Positions 9,453 to 20,274 of a stretch of DNA of 64,000 bases are shown here, one piece after another (positions within the stretch are counted from its first letter, which is position 1; each line of letters opens with the position of its first letter). The stretch is taken from the NCBI GenBank assembly GCA_030272585.1, contig BSYQ01000001.1, positions 11,361,001 through 11,425,000 on the forward strand. The letters are read 5' to 3'. Source of the stretch: Bryopsis sp. KO-2023. Lineage: Eukaryota > Chlorophyta > Ulvophyceae > Bryopsidales > Bryopsidaceae. The notes under the pieces were generated by a model. It was not told where the DNA came from and made no database searches. It worked only from the letters and a program-made list of their open reading frames with translations. A program made the translations under genes and the position numbers.

Positions 9453-10520
9453 ATGGTTCGATGTGTTGCTACACATACGACTTGTGATGCGGTTGAATCG
9501 GCGAGGCTGTTTGTTGGTGAGGTTTTCCGTTCACACGGTCTTCCTAAGACTCTCATCAGTGACAGGGATACAAGGTGGACGTCAAAATTCTTCAAGGAAT
9601 TGTGTCGTACCTTGGGAGTCAATCAGGCGTTATCGACGGCTTTCCATCCACAGACTGATGGTCAGACCGAAGCGATGAATAGGGTCCTCGAGGATACCCT
9701 GAGACATTTCGTTGGCCCGCGCCAGAATGATTGGAGTGATTTGTTACCAGTGGTGGAATTTGCAATGAATAATTCCAAGTCAATGGCCACTGATGAGACG
9801 CCGTTCTTCTTGAACTACGGTAGAGATCCGTGGACGCCGTTGACGGTGCAACTCCCTACCAGAGGATCAGGTGATCAAGGTGGGACGAGTAAAACCCAAG
9901 TGGGGGTACCGGCGGTGAAGAAGATGACTGAGGACATTCGCGAGGCGATTGTCAAGGCAAAGCGGTGTTTGGAAGCGGCTCAGCAAAGGATGAAATCTTA
10001 TGCTGATGCGCGCAGACGTCCGGTAGATGTTCAAGTGGGAGATATGGTCTTGCTGGATGCTAGACATATTAAACTGAAACATCCCGGCAGGAGGAAGTTG
10101 TTGCCACGATGGTTGGGTCCTTTCCGCGTTTTGGAAGGTGTCCAAAAGCGAAGGTCGATGGCCGAACAGGTTGCATTCCGGCTGGAACTGCCTGAGTCAC
10201 TTCCGATCCACCCGGTCTTTCATGCTTCACTTCTGAAGAGGTATTGGAAGCATGGTAGGACACAGCCTCCGCCACCTCCAGTTGAGATTGAGGGTGAGCT
10301 TGAGTATGAGGTTGAGAAACTCCTCGACTACCGAGAGGTAAAGACAGGTCGACGAGTAATCCCGCAATACTTGGTGAAGTGGTTGGGATACTCGCATGAG
10401 CATAACTCGTGGGAGCCCGAAGCAAATCTGGAGAATGCTCGGGATATGATTGAGGAATATAAGAAACCAACGTTGGTTCCCCTGAAACAAGTGCGTCGAA
10501 GTAGGCGACTTCGTTCGTGA
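9453..10520 (+). pseudogene. pol: Integrase core and chromodomain of element E
   Basis: The frame encodes the integrase catalytic core with the second Asp (LISDRDTRW) and the Glu-bearing TAFHPQTDGQTEAMNRVLED, then a GPY/F module (LPRWLGPFRVLEG, IHPVFHASLLKRY). It ends in a chromodomain of about 50 residues (YEVEKLLDYRE, QYLVKWLGYSHEHNSWEPEANL). Chromodomains of this type read histone marks and steer integration into heterochromatin in the Tf1/MAGGY-type chromoviruses. It lies immediately after the 817-bp insert and is separated by it from the rest of pol. The tail is basic (RRSRRLRS). Confidence 0.9.
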
Positions 10521-11090
10521 CTTGTGTAGGGTTGAGTGTTTTCTTCGTGATCAGGAAGGGGAGTACTGATATGAAGAGGGGTTCGTGATCAGAAAAATCA
10601 AGTTGTTTGTATGAGCAGAAATACTTTCAACTAATGAACCTGCCTTAGTTGACGGTTAGCTACCTTGACTTTGGGTTTCTCGCATAATGGGAGTCGACTT
10701 GCTTCCGAAACAGGAAGAAGAAGTTGCAAAAGAAGAAGTGTCGGGTATCGCATCTTCTTACTGCATAGGCGGATGTGCAGGTGCGAGAGTGTGGATATCA
10801 ATTCGGGAGGAATTGATATGGTGTCTTGGTTCGCCACCAGGAATGGGTGTGTTGGATGTTGGTAGAATCAGTGGGACAATAGTCAACTGATTATCCATTG
10901 TAGAGAGATGTGGGTGGTCCGCATAGCTAAAGGGGTAACCGATAGCTAAGGTACAAGAGTATCTTGTGAACCCATCTGCTCTATTGACCACACGAGGATA
11001 ACTGCTCCAGGTTATCATGGTATGTTGCAATAGCAGCATATGCTCCAGAGGCACGAGTCACCAGGTGGAGACTCATCGGAGGGGGAGGAC

Positions 11091-11330
11091 TGTTATGCCC
11101 TCCTTGCCTGAGTGTGCCGCCTCCACTAGCCATGTGGGTGGCGTGGTGTAGTGGGTGGTCGATGTCACATCCCCCTGATGGGTGATGTGACTGGACAGGG
11201 TGTCCGCCTAGCTTGCTAGGTTCCTCCACGTGGTTGATGGGACCCATGGGGTTGGAGGGTTAAAGGACTTCAAGGGGCTGTCCAGGGGGCTTCTTTTGGC
11301 GACAAGGTCGTGCAGGAGAGGTTCTAAACA
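11091..11330 (+). repeat. 3' LTR of element E
   Basis: A 240-bp LTR with TGTTATG and TAAACA ends lies right after a GGAGGGGGAGGAC purine tract. Bases 11131-11330 match the 5' LTR. Confidence 0.88.
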
Positions 11331-11598
11331 GGTTAACAATACAAGAAAACCGCATCCAAGTGTTTTATGTCGATCTTGGATGTGTCGTGTTTCATTTCAT
11401 GTCTCAGCAAATCACGAATTGTAGGGAAGGGGTGATGTTGAAAAGTAGTTATAAGGGCTAACTTCAAGAAACGTGAAAATTTTCAATTTGCTTCCATACA
11501 ATCAAGGTGTGTCACAATCAGAAGCAATCCTTTCAAAATTTACCCTATCAAATCAATTTTAGTTGCAAATATATTTGATTCTTCGTTGAATTGGCCAA

Positions 11599-11628
11599 AG
11601 ACTCATGATGGTCTACCATCATGAGTCT
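11599..11628. repeat. Perfect 14-bp hairpin
   Basis: AGACTCATGATGGT and its reverse complement are separated by only two bases. No U-run or gene lies next to it. It may be the centre of a small foldback element, but I could not find the ends. Confidence 0.6.
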
Positions 11629-12133
11629 CTGGGATCCCTCGCTTCATTTTAAACCAGGTCCCAATTTTCATCTATCGAGAGGTTTTGGGGCTCCCTCACT
11701 TGATACTCAATAAGATCATGTTGTGGAGCTTGCACCTGGTTCCAGGGCTTCTCCCTTTTCGGTTCTCCCCTATGCAAAATATGACCCACCCCCCAAATAG
11801 ACCCCAAGGAGTTCGAAAATTACAATTATCGTCGGTTTTAATGATTTATTTTTGAGTTATGGCCAGAAAAGGGCTTTTATTTTGTAATCAATTGTGTTTT
11901 CATCAATTTTTAGCACAAAAGTCACGTCAATTGATGGTTTGCAACCGGCTATCTGAGGTGCTGGCTCACTTGAACACACACGCAACCACACCATCACATC
12001 CAAAGGGACCTAACCCAGGAGATCCCAATACTCATGAAACGAACCTGAGGGTCCTTCGGAAAAACTTCGGACGACACTTTTGAGGTGACTTGAATAGAGT
12101 GATTACAAAAAGTTTCAACGTCGGATAAGTAAC

Positions 12134-12213
12134 GTGGTCTAGAGTGCTCCGTCGATAAGGTGAATAACCTTAGGCGGTGTGGTCGAGGGTTCGATTCCCT
12201 CGGAGCATGAGTG
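12134..12213 (+). other. tRNA-like sequence with A- and B-box motifs
   Basis: GTGGTCTAGAGTGC resembles a pol III A box and GGTTCGATTCC is a perfect B box. A possible acceptor stem pairs GTGCTCC with GGAGCAT, and TAAGG/CCTTA could form an anticodon stem. The D arm does not fit between them, and base 33 of the possible anticodon loop is not T, so I do not call a functional tRNA. It may be a SINE head or a decayed tRNA. Confidence 0.35.
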
Positions 12214-12621
12214 TGTGTGAGGTGAGTGTTTAACAAATTAACCCCTAACGCTAGAGGGGGTAAGAGGAAGCGTTTCAACTCATTCTTGGCCAAACCATGA
12301 GACATGTTCTAATGGGACTTAGGAAATCTTCTCGATCGTTACCGGAAAAGGTCCGCTGAACATTACTGTTTCGGTAACTTTGGAAGGAAGTCAAAGTGAT
12401 ACAAACGTGGACTCAGGAACGAGTCCTACATTCACCCAAGTCGATCCAGTCGGAATGGATCAGCCTGGTCCGGTAATCAGTGCCCGGTTCGGTACCAGAA
12501 CCGGTCCAGCAGTACAGTCCGACTGACCCAAGTGAGAGGTGGACACGGTGGCAGTTACCGTGTCCACACAATCCAACCAACGGTCCTGAGAAAGATTTGG
12601 TCTGGATCTGTCGGTCCAGTG

Positions 12622-12744
12622 TGAAACGTTCTAGACAGGCTCGTTCGATCGAAAACAAGTTACAGGACTCCCCAACACTCTCACATAAGTATCAAACACA
12701 AACCTAGAGTCACCTCAATCAGACCCATCACATCGAACGTTACA
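12622..12744 (-). repeat. 3' LTR of element F
   Basis: A 123-bp LTR, unusually short, with one visible difference from the copy at 23367-23489. It is flanked on its outer side by CAGTG. Confidence 0.92.
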
Positions 12745-13307
12745 CCCTTCCCCCTCTCAAGAGAAAGGTTACCCAAAATCCGAACCTTTTTTCGAGGAAA
12801 GTCAATAGCGACCAAAAACCAAACTAAACGAACTCGACCCGGCTAAAAGGTATTTTGCTCAATTAGTTCCAAGGGCCTTTCCTCGGTACCCCATAATACC
12901 TCAAACCCAAAGATCCAAAAGAACTCATTCACTCTCGGAATTTCCGAGTCGGAAACAACCACTAAAGCCACCTGGCACAACACTCAAGGACCCACCAAAC
13001 ATCCCAGTTGTTCCACCGAACATGATCAACCGGGCCATTAAACCGGTATATATTATCGAACTCAAAAACTCCACCAAACGATAATATATCATTTCAAATA
13101 TTACAAAAAAGTCTCTCCTGTAACCCGTACAGTCCTGTCTATCCAAAACAACAGTCCGTCTTACCCAGCGACCCAGTCGCCGGCCGGTTTACCTTAATCA
13201 TAATATTCAAAACGCGTCACTGGGAGGAGCCACACCCTGTTGTCTCCAAAACTCGACGACATTGACTCTGCAATTCGTCAGATGCTGTCGAGGTTCCCAA
13301 GTTCGAT

Positions 13308-14629
13308 CTATTTCACTACAACCCTGCCAATGAACCAAGTATTCTCGAATTGTTTTCCTTTTCTTCCCCCCCGAGAACGGACCCGCGTTCGAACTACTTC
13401 CGACACCTCATATTCCTCCCGGCCATCCACCAGAACAGGAAAACCCAAAGAATCCACTGTACGTTGCGAAAACCGAGAAGAAGAGCGAAAAGGACGAAGT
13501 TTCGAAATATGCAAAACGGGGTGCACCTTGACCTGAGGCGGAAATTTAACCTTGTAGACCACATCGCTGAGAACTTGAACGATCGGAACGGGCCCATAAA
13601 ATTTTGCACCCAGCTTGTCCGTACTGGCCTGCAACCGTCCCCGCACCACACTCGCCTTCACCAGCACCTTTTGGCCCACAGAAAAAGTCTCTTCCGACCG
13701 ACCCTGGTCTGCATAATACGCCACACGAGCACGCGCCGCCTCCAAATTCGATTGAGCCCACCGAAATTCGTCCCTCATGCGGTTCAACATAGCCTCACTG
13801 GTCTCCGCCCGAAACCGCGAACACCCAGCCTTTGCCAAAACAACCCCCAAACCTTTCGTAAAAGGGGCCGAAACATCCTCTCCCGTCAAAAAACGAAACG
13901 GCGACATCCCAGTCGATTCATGAAGACTACTATTATATGCGAACTCGCAAAACGGTAAATAAGTCGGCCACAGGACCTCAGTGCCACCCACAAAGTTCCG
14001 CAAATACTCATTAATAACACGGTTGACCCTCTCAGTCTGTCCGTCCGTTTCAGGGTGGTCTGGGCTACTCATATTCTGTTTTATTCCTAACCCACGAATC
14101 ATATCTTGCCAAGGGGCCCCCACCAGACGCGGGTCCCTATCCGAAATTACTTCACCCGGAACCCCGTGCTGGCGCACAATATGTTGCAAAAACAAAGAAA
14201 CCAACCCCTTTGAACTCAACGAAACCGAACAAGGAATAAAATGCCCAAATTTCGTGAGGCGATCAATCACGACCACCACAGTGTGGTGACCACACAGTCA
14301 ATACCATCTGGTGACTTCGGAAAACCACAGAGGAGATCCAAACTGACGGAAAAAAATTTCTTTTGTGGTATACTCAATGGCGCTAAAAGCCCACGGGGTT
14401 TCCTATTTTCTGGTTTCGACTTCTGACAACCCAAACAACAGCGAACGTATTCCTGAATATCCTTCAAAATTCCAGGCCAAAACACCCACTTTTTCAAGCG
14501 TTCTGAAGTTTTTCTCATTCCCAAGTGTCCCCCCAAAACATCGTCATGCGCAAACTGTAATAACTGCGAACGAACTGCACGAGGCACATACACGCGTTTT
14601 TCACCCGAGTTTAATACCTTCAGCACCAA
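13308..14629 (-). pseudogene. pol: Integrase of element F
   Basis: On the minus strand this stretch encodes an HHCC zinc domain (HLGMRKTSERLKKW, CCLGCQKSK) and the integrase core with VISDRDPRL and SSPDHPETDGQTERVNRVINE, bearing the second Asp and the Glu. A GPY/F-like region (KFYGPVPIVQV, VHPVLHISKLRPF) follows, and then a segment (EEYEVSEVVRTRV) that looks like the start of a chromodomain. It is broken. It lies on the far side of the pogo-like transposon from the RNase H part. About 560 bases of non-coding 3' sequence separate it from the LTR. Confidence 0.85.
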
Positions 14630-14858
14630 ACCATCTTTGAGTTCATACCGTACGCACAGACTTCAATGTGCCAGCGGTTTCAGCGTAACAATATTTCGTG
14701 ATGTGCCAAGCCTGTTGTAACGCGTAACATGTGTGCCAATGTGCCAACGTTGGTTTTCACACGCCAGTTCAATAAAAAAACCGCCAAACCAAAGTGAATT
14801 ACATTGCACCACCACCAAACAACCAACCTTCCGAATTTCACCAGAATTCGAAAACCTT

Positions 14859-16385
14859 TCAAACGAAGGAGTCCAATTCCCCGTCCCTAATATCAAAAAA
14901 ACCCTGATTGGTCACATCAATCTCCACAGGTTCCGCAAGCTCCGAGTTGCTCAATAAAGCCTCGGTTGGCAAGTCCACAGTCTCCGTCAAATCCACTTCC
15001 ATAACCCCACTGGCTGGCAAGTCCACAGTCTCCGTCAAATCCACTTCCATAACCCCACTTGGTCCTATTTCGGAACTCGGCCCCTCTCTTTCATCCACAG
15101 TTTGAGCGTTTGCATCATTGTTTGGGGACTCGATCGGGTTCACTTCATCCAAGTTCAAGAGTCTTTCAAACAGTTCGTCCAACGGCACTTCGTCACCGTC
15201 CACGGCATCCTCATCATCGGGTGGATCTTGCTCAATTCCCTCGGGTGCTGAATCCCAACGACCACTGCCAAAAAGAAAGCTCCTAGCAATAGCCCGACAC
15301 GCTTCATTCCCTTTTTCTTCCAAGAATGCATCCAACAGCCCGGTCTTGGCCCAACACTTCTCAATCATCTCCCTTCGACTCAACATCTCTTGTTGTGCCA
15401 CTCCTAGCCATTTTAATAAACGACTCCTGAGTGACTTTGTGTCGGTTGGCAGGTTCATCTCGTCCTCTGGAATTCCTTGATTCATCCGATGAACGACAGC
15501 CTCAGCCAATTCTGCCCCGAATTCACGTTTCACCACGTGTTTCAAAACACGATTGAGGGCCTGGTCGCAAGGCTGGGCCTTGCCTGTGGTGCCAGGTGGA
15601 ACGAACACGAGATGCCAGTTCTTGAATTGGTCGTTAAACCAACCCAAAAAACATTCCGACACATGAACGGACCAACAGTCCATCAAAAGCACCACAGGGA
15701 GGGTTTTGGGGTCTCTGCCCTCGCATGTTCCAGCCACATATGGTAGAACGGATGTTTCAATAAACTGTTGAAGGCAACGCTGATTTGACCAGTGCTTTCC
15801 AGTACCACTCCACGTAGCGTGCACTCCCTTGGCCTTCGCCTCTTCCACACATTGTTGTGAGGGCAACACACGGTTTGTCTTTCCCGCAAATATTATTTGA
15901 CAGTCCAACAACTGACCGTCAGCTGAAATACAGTATGTTCCTGTCACCATTCTTTTGTCCGATCCCCCCACCAAAGGAACTTCCTTTGCGCCTGTCCTCT
16001 CCCATGTTCGTGCCCCCCCCCCCGCCATCAACTGTAATCCAGTTTCGTCCATATTTAAAACACGTTCTTTCGGAATATCAAATGTTTTGATCAAATAAGC
16101 AACTCGTAATATGAACTTCTCCACTTTGGCCTCCCAGTCCACCGGTAACTTGCTAGCACATGTTGTGCCCACTCTCCACGATAACCCAAGGTGATTCATA
16201 GCAAACGTCCTCACCGTTTGGGATGCAAACTTCATAGAATTTTCAGGGTGATGTTTCTGGAATGCCCCAATGATAAGACTTCGCAAAACAGTGAGCGAAA
16301 GGGGTGCACCTTTTTTTCTGGTTGCACCAACTGCTTGTAAAACCGAATCAGCAACATCGGGGAAGCGTTCTGCCCAAGGTTCCAT
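14859..16385 (-). CDS. pogo-like transposase, DDE domain
   Basis: This 508-residue protein has a DDE_1-type catalytic domain. The three acidic residues are seen as MDETG (Asp113), LLMDCWSVHVSE (Asp236) and TGKAQPCDQ (Asp274), giving 37 residues between the last two. The QPCDQ context matches the QPLD of pogo and Tigger. An N-terminal helical region (residues 1-100) may be part of the DNA-binding half. The C-terminal 130 residues are acidic and contain a 16-residue direct repeat (GVMEVDLTETVDLP twice). The protein would cut and rejoin the element ends in the nucleus. The ATG is immediately preceded by the TAA of the upstream ORF in the same frame, so the two could once have been one protein of about 700 residues, or be joined by read-through. 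Confidence 0.88.
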   Translation of the reverse strand: MEPWAERFPDVADSVLQAVGATRKKGAPLSLTVLRSLIIGAFQKHHPENSMKFASQTVRTFAMNHLGLSWRVGTTCASKLPVDWEAKVEKFILRVAYLIKTFDIPKERVLNMDETGLQLMAGGGARTWERTGAKEVPLVGGSDKRMVTGTYCISADGQLLDCQIIFAGKTNRVLPSQQCVEEAKAKGVHATWSGTGKHWSNQRCLQQFIETSVLPYVAGTCEGRDPKTLPVVLLMDCWSVHVSECFLGWFNDQFKNWHLVFVPPGTTGKAQPCDQALNRVLKHVVKREFGAELAEAVVHRMNQGIPEDEMNLPTDTKSLRSRLLKWLGVAQQEMLSRREMIEKCWAKTGLLDAFLEEKGNEACRAIARSFLFGSGRWDSAPEGIEQDPPDDEDAVDGDEVPLDELFERLLNLDEVNPIESPNNDANAQTVDEREGPSSEIGPSGVMEVDLTETVDLPASGVMEVDLTETVDLPTEALLSNSELAEPVEIDVTNQGFFDIRDGELDSFV

Positions 16386-16994
16386 TTATTTTTTTTTTGG
16401 GTCCCATCCTTTCCAAAATTCAGCCCTTTTCATTGCAGCACGTGTGGGTACATATGTACCCCCTGCCATTTCGAACCATCTCGATAAGCTTTGGTGCACC
16501 AATCTTTCAAAACGACCGTCCGAATGGGCCCGTTTCAATTCCCTTACGGCAGCCCTTAAATTTCCTTTCTTTTTTACCATTGAAACAATGGTATTCCACA
16601 AATAAGGGTGAAACCAATTAGCCCTTGTACCTGCCCTTTGACCCCCCTTCTTTTTAATCAAGCCAATCTTTGAGGGATATGCAATATCCACCACTTCACT
16701 TCCCATTTGAAGGTTCCTCTGACTACCTCCGGGAAGTTCTTCTTTTTTTTCTTGCACGAGCTTTCGCTTCCCTCGCATTTTTTGCATTCGAAATCTAGAA
16801 GCTTCTTTTTTTTGTTGCTCTTTTTTTTCCTTTTCTTCTTCTTGCTTTTTCCTTCTAGCTTCCCTGCATGTCTCAATATCTTCTTCTGTAATATCTTCCT
16901 TTTCTTTCGGCGCTGGTTTGAAGAAGGACGTGATTTTACCTTTCATAGTTGCTGTCAGTGCGATGTGCAAGCATAAACGGGCGTTCCTTCCCAA
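16386..16994 (-). CDS. N-terminal ORF of the pogo-like transposon (PIP-box-like, HTH)
   Basis: This frame encodes 202 residues, but the likely start is the Met at residue 17, giving MKGKITSFFKP. That opening resembles a PCNA-interacting (PIP) box, I-x-x-F-F, with Lys in place of the usual first Gln. PCNA binding is known for the pogo transposase. A strongly basic, Lys/Glu-rich helical stretch follows (about residues 40-90), then a predicted helix-turn-helix (WNTIVSMVKKKGNLRAAVRE). It ends at an A10 run and TAA directly abutting the ATG of the DDE ORF in the same frame. I infer DNA binding and targeting to replication sites. Whether the stop is decay or regulation is open. Confidence 0.7.
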   Translation of the reverse strand: MGRNARLCLHIALTATMKGKITSFFKPAPKEKEDITEEDIETCREARRKKQEEEKEKKEQQKKEASRFRMQKMRGKRKLVQEKKEELPGGSQRNLQMGSEVVDIAYPSKIGLIKKKGGQRAGTRANWFHPYLWNTIVSMVKKKGNLRAAVRELKRAHSDGRFERLVHQSLSRWFEMAGGTYVPTRAAMKRAEFWKGWDPKKK

Positions 16995-17577
16995 ACTTGC
17001 TGGGGGCGCTCAGTGTTAATGGGACCCCGCGAACGACGGCGCCAGTGACAGCGGCACAGGGTTTCGACACAGACACAAGTACGTAACGTGATTGACGAGC
17101 AGGCCACTTTATTTGAGGACACTGTCCACTACCCCTGTTTGAAGAGTGTCGACCACATTCGTTCACTTCATTTGTGGTGGACGAATGCGGTCGACAGCCT
17201 TGAAAGGTGTTTTCGTCCACAAATGCTCCACCTATGTCCCAGCCTCACAATGCGCAGCACAGAACATTCTCCTCCACTTTCATATAATGGTCGTTTTGGT
17301 GGCTGTTGGCCCCCGACGTTCAACTCATTTTTTCGACGCAGTATGGCGTGAGAAGTGCCCACAGAATAAAGGGATAGTTCCGAGGCCGGGCGAAACACCT
17401 TTCCTTTCCTTGTGGGTGCTCAGAGACAACAACTTTGTGAGTGGGGAGGGTCGCCTTCCCGCAAAACGGCCGTGTTTGTCTGCGGCTGACTGGATTTCAC
17501 TTTGTGAAATGAGGACAGGTGATGAGTGTGCCAAGCTTGTTGTAACGCGTAACACGATGTGCCGTGCCAGCCTCAGT

Positions 17578-18043
17578 CAGAGATAGGACTTGGGCCAAAA
17601 TTCTGGTCCGGCTACGGTCCGGTCCGGTTACGGTCGAGTTACGGTTCCGTATTACGGCCGTAACTCCGTACCGTAACCGGAGTAATATGTTGTTTTTACG
17701 GTACGGAACAGGTACGGTATAGCTACGGTAGCCCCTAAATCATCGTGAAGTAGTGTGGTTCAGTGCTAAAGCGTTAGGCTGTAGTCTGTAAGGTCGTGGG
17801 TTCGAATCCCCCTGGGTTCTTTTGGGTTCTCGGGACCCTGCGGGGGTTACTATTTACGGTTTACGGTTGGTACGGTGGTTACGGTCGGTACGGTCCGGTA
17901 CCGGAGCAGTACGGAGTGGTACGGTGGTCCGGTTCCGAGCACGAAAACCACTCCGGTCCGGACCGTAACTACCGTAACCGTAAGTGACCGGAGTGGGGTT
18001 ACGGTACGGTTTACGGTACCGTAACCGGAAAGTCCTATCTCTG
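17578..18043. mobile_element. hAT-type MITE with tRNA-like interior, copy 1
   Basis: This 466-bp element has 14-bp inverted ends CAGAGATAGGACTT and target duplication GCCTCAGT at 17570-17577 and 18044-18051. CAG ends and an 8-bp duplication indicate hAT. Both end regions are filled with ACGGTACGG-type words in both orientations, which may be transposase-binding sites. The centre holds a tRNA-like stretch with A and B boxes. It sits inside the pogo-like transposon. The copy at 20275-20740 differs at about two positions, so both moved recently. Confidence 0.93.
17750..17820 (+). other. tRNA-like core of MITE copy 1
   Basis: TGTGGTTCAGTGC resembles an A box. GGTTCGAATCC (17799-17809) is a perfect B box about 45 bases downstream, the spacing of a tRNA gene. 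The CTGTAGT stretch between them could be an anticodon loop with GTA, but its flanks do not form a five-base stem. A GGGTTCTTTTGGGTTC direct repeat and a GC-rich stretch follow. I infer a tRNA-derived, SINE-like passenger and not a working tRNA. Confidence 0.55.
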
Positions 18044-18082
18044 GCCTCAGTGTAACCGTAACGGCACATTGAAGTCTCTGCG

Positions 18083-19697
18083 TACGGTATCCTTTAAGAA
18101 CTCCTTTCTGGACCTTTTTCAAGAAGTCAAGCGCATCCGAATCCGCCAACAGTTGTTCCCGAATCTCGTTCTCGATATCCCCACCACCTGAACTTAGAAA
18201 ATTCAAAGCCACTGGCCTTCTGGACCATGCGTCTGCCACCAAATTCAAACGACCAGCCAAATGCTTAATCGAGAAATCGTATTCAGCTAACGTGTCCAAC
18301 CAACGAGCCAACCTTTGATTTAGCTTTTCTTGTTTATGTAAGTGGGTCAGGGTACTGTTCCGTTATTATCTCAAAACGACGCCCATCCAAAAGGTATCTC
18401 CAATTCTCCAACGAACATATAATCCCATATAATTCTTTCTCATATGTAAACTTTTCAACATTTTCTTACAGCGTGCTAAAAAGTCTAACCAAACAAAAAC
18501 CACAAACCCCTTTTCCCGACTCTCGCAAACATACAGTCAACCTTCCCTCCACCCTCATCCCGACTCGTCTCTTATTACAGTATACTCAACCTACCCTCAG
18601 CCCTCATCCGTTTACACATAAGTGGGCCAGTTTAGCTGGGAACCCGACAAAAGCTTCGAATAAAATCCAATTGCATTGGTCCCTTGCATTAAAACGCCCC
18701 CTACTCCCAAGTCCGAGGCATCAGTATATAAAACAAACCCCTCTCCCTCCGGACTAGGCAACTGCAAAATGGGAGCCTTTTTGAGTTTATCCTTGAGATC
18801 ATGAAACGCTGAATCAATTTCCGTCGTCCACTCGAACGGAACCCCTTTATGTGTTAATCGATTTAACGGATACGAGATCGTAGCGTACCGATTCACAAAA
18901 CGTCGGTAAAAATTGCATAGCCCTAAAAATCCCCTCACCTCTCTGAGGTTCTTAGGCCTAGGCCAGGACTCTATAGTATGAACTTTTTCTGGATTCACTG
19001 ACCACCCTTCTGGACTCAAAACATATCCCAAGAAATCAATGGTCGTGCAAAAGAACGCCGTTTTATCCTTTTTGATAAACAGTTCCGCTTTTTCTAACAC
19101 GTCCAAAATCTGGGTCAAATGCCTTTCATGATCCGCTGGGTTATCCGAAAAACTAAAATATCATCAATCAAATGAATGCAGAATTCGTCCAAAAAATCCC
19201 TTAATAATTCGGTAGTAAACTTCTGAAATTCCGGAGGCCCATTACACAGGCCAAATGGTAAATTGGAACTGCCCATAACGACAAATAAACGCTGTAACCG
19301 GCCTACTTTCTGGGTGCACCGGAACCTGATGAAAACCATGCCTAAGGTCTAGCTTACTAAAAAGCTTTTTCCCTCTCAACCTATCAAGCATCTCTGGAAT
19401 ATTTGGAAGTGGATAAGTACTTCGCACAGTTTGTGCATTCACCCGACGATAATCAATGCAAAGTCTCAACGTATTGTCCCCTTTTTTCACGAATAGACAT
19501 GGTGATCCCCACTCCGAACGAGATGGCTCAATATAGCCCAATTTTGTGTACTCTTCCAAAGATTCTTTCAGTACCTTTAACTCCCGATCAGTCATCTTGT
19601 AAGGACTTCGAAAATAAGCCTTAGCACCTGAAACAAGCCGAATCCGATAGAATGGTCGCAAAGTCTGGTCAGGATCCGTCGACGGGCTAGGCATAAC
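18083..19697 (-). pseudogene. pol: RT and RNase H region of element F
   Basis: Minus-strand pieces encode RT motifs (FSKLDLRHGFHQVPVHPE, FGLCNGPPEFQ, LIDDILVF), the thumb region (VRGFLGLCNFYRRFVNRY) and RNase H (LYTDASDLGVGGVLM, HLAGRLNLVADAWSRR). They are carried in several frames, and the region is a fossil. It is bounded on one side by the pogo-like transposon (TA at 18083) and on the other by the hAT foldback at 19698. The RT resembles Ty3/Gypsy elements. Confidence 0.85.
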
Positions 19698-20274
19698 CAG
19701 ACATGGGCCGAGGCCCCTGTGCACAGGACAGGACAGACATGGGTTTGTGCGCTGACTGTGCAGCACAGGGCCATTATTGCCTGTGCTGCGCACAGGACAG
19801 AACAGGTGCGCACAGGCGCTGGGGACCATACGTCTGTGCAGAGTCTGTCTGGACTGTGCAGCACAGATGAAGTACTGTACTACGGTTTTACACCTAGGAC
19901 AGGTGGGTCGCCTGTCCAGACCGACCTGGCGCCTGTCTAAAACAAGTGACTTAATTAAGCGCGCTAATCGAGTATCAACCAATTGGGAAGATACTTAATT
20001 AATTAAAGAACTAAGTGATATTATTATATACATTATCAATGCATGAATGACGTGAGCCAAGCTCACCAGCCTCGAAATAGGACAGAACAGGTGCGCACAG
20101 GCGCTGGGGACCATACGTCTGTGCAGAGTCTGTCTGGACTGTGCAGCACAGATGAAGTACTGTACTACGGTTTTACACCTAGGACAGGTGGGTCGCCTGT
20201 CCAGACCGACCTGGCGCCTGTCTAAAACAAGTGACTTAATTAAGCGCGCTAATCGAGTATCAACCAATTGGGAA

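Larger units (their letters stand above)
3172..11330 (+). mobile_element. Ty3/Gypsy chromovirus E
   Basis: This is a plus-strand LTR retrotransposon with LTRs at 3172-3371 and 11091-11330. It has a primer-binding site at 3374-3385, a gag region near 3995-6160, a protease-RT-RNase H-integrase frame from 6168, an integrase C-terminus with chromodomain ending near 10520, a 570-base 3' untranslated stretch, and a polypurine tract (GGAGGGGGAGGA) ending at 11089. The shared part of the two LTRs looks identical, so the copy is young. Two other elements lie inside it (4195-4615 and 8633-9449). I found no matching target duplication. It is broken mainly by these insertions, with few other breaks. Confidence 0.92.
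11331..12621. other. Spacer between elements E and F
   Basis: This is AT-rich sequence with no credible gene. It contains a near-perfect hairpin (11599-11628), a tRNA-like sequence (12134-12213) and, from about 12400, a run of ACCGGTCC-type short words resembling the end regions of the hAT MITEs elsewhere. Reading frames here are short and repetitive. Confidence 0.6.
14653..18082 (-). mobile_element. pogo/Tc1-mariner-type DNA transposon
   Basis: Its ends are 20-bp inverted repeats, CGCACAGACTTCAATGTGCC and the same with one change, flanked by TA on both sides (14651-14652 and 18083-18084), as expected for Tc1/mariner/pogo elements. Without the MITE at 17578-18043 and its duplication the element is about 2.96 kb, long for a pogo element. 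A 25-base subterminal phrase containing TGTTGTAACGCGTAACA occurs near both ends in the same orientation (about 14702 and 17528). It carries two minus-strand ORFs, described separately. It is inserted between the RNase H and integrase parts of element F. Confidence 0.9.

Noticed and set aside
12134-12213. Functional tRNA gene
   Set aside because: The B box and acceptor pairing are good, but the D arm is missing and the anticodon loop is not standard.
16707-16976. Phe/Leu-rich membrane-like ORF on the plus strand
   Set aside because: Antisense of the Lys/Glu-rich part of the pogo-like N-terminal ORF.
17750-17820. tRNA-Tyr gene inside the MITE
   Set aside because: A GTA triplet lies in a plausible loop, but the anticodon stem does not pair. 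Kept as a tRNA-like feature only.
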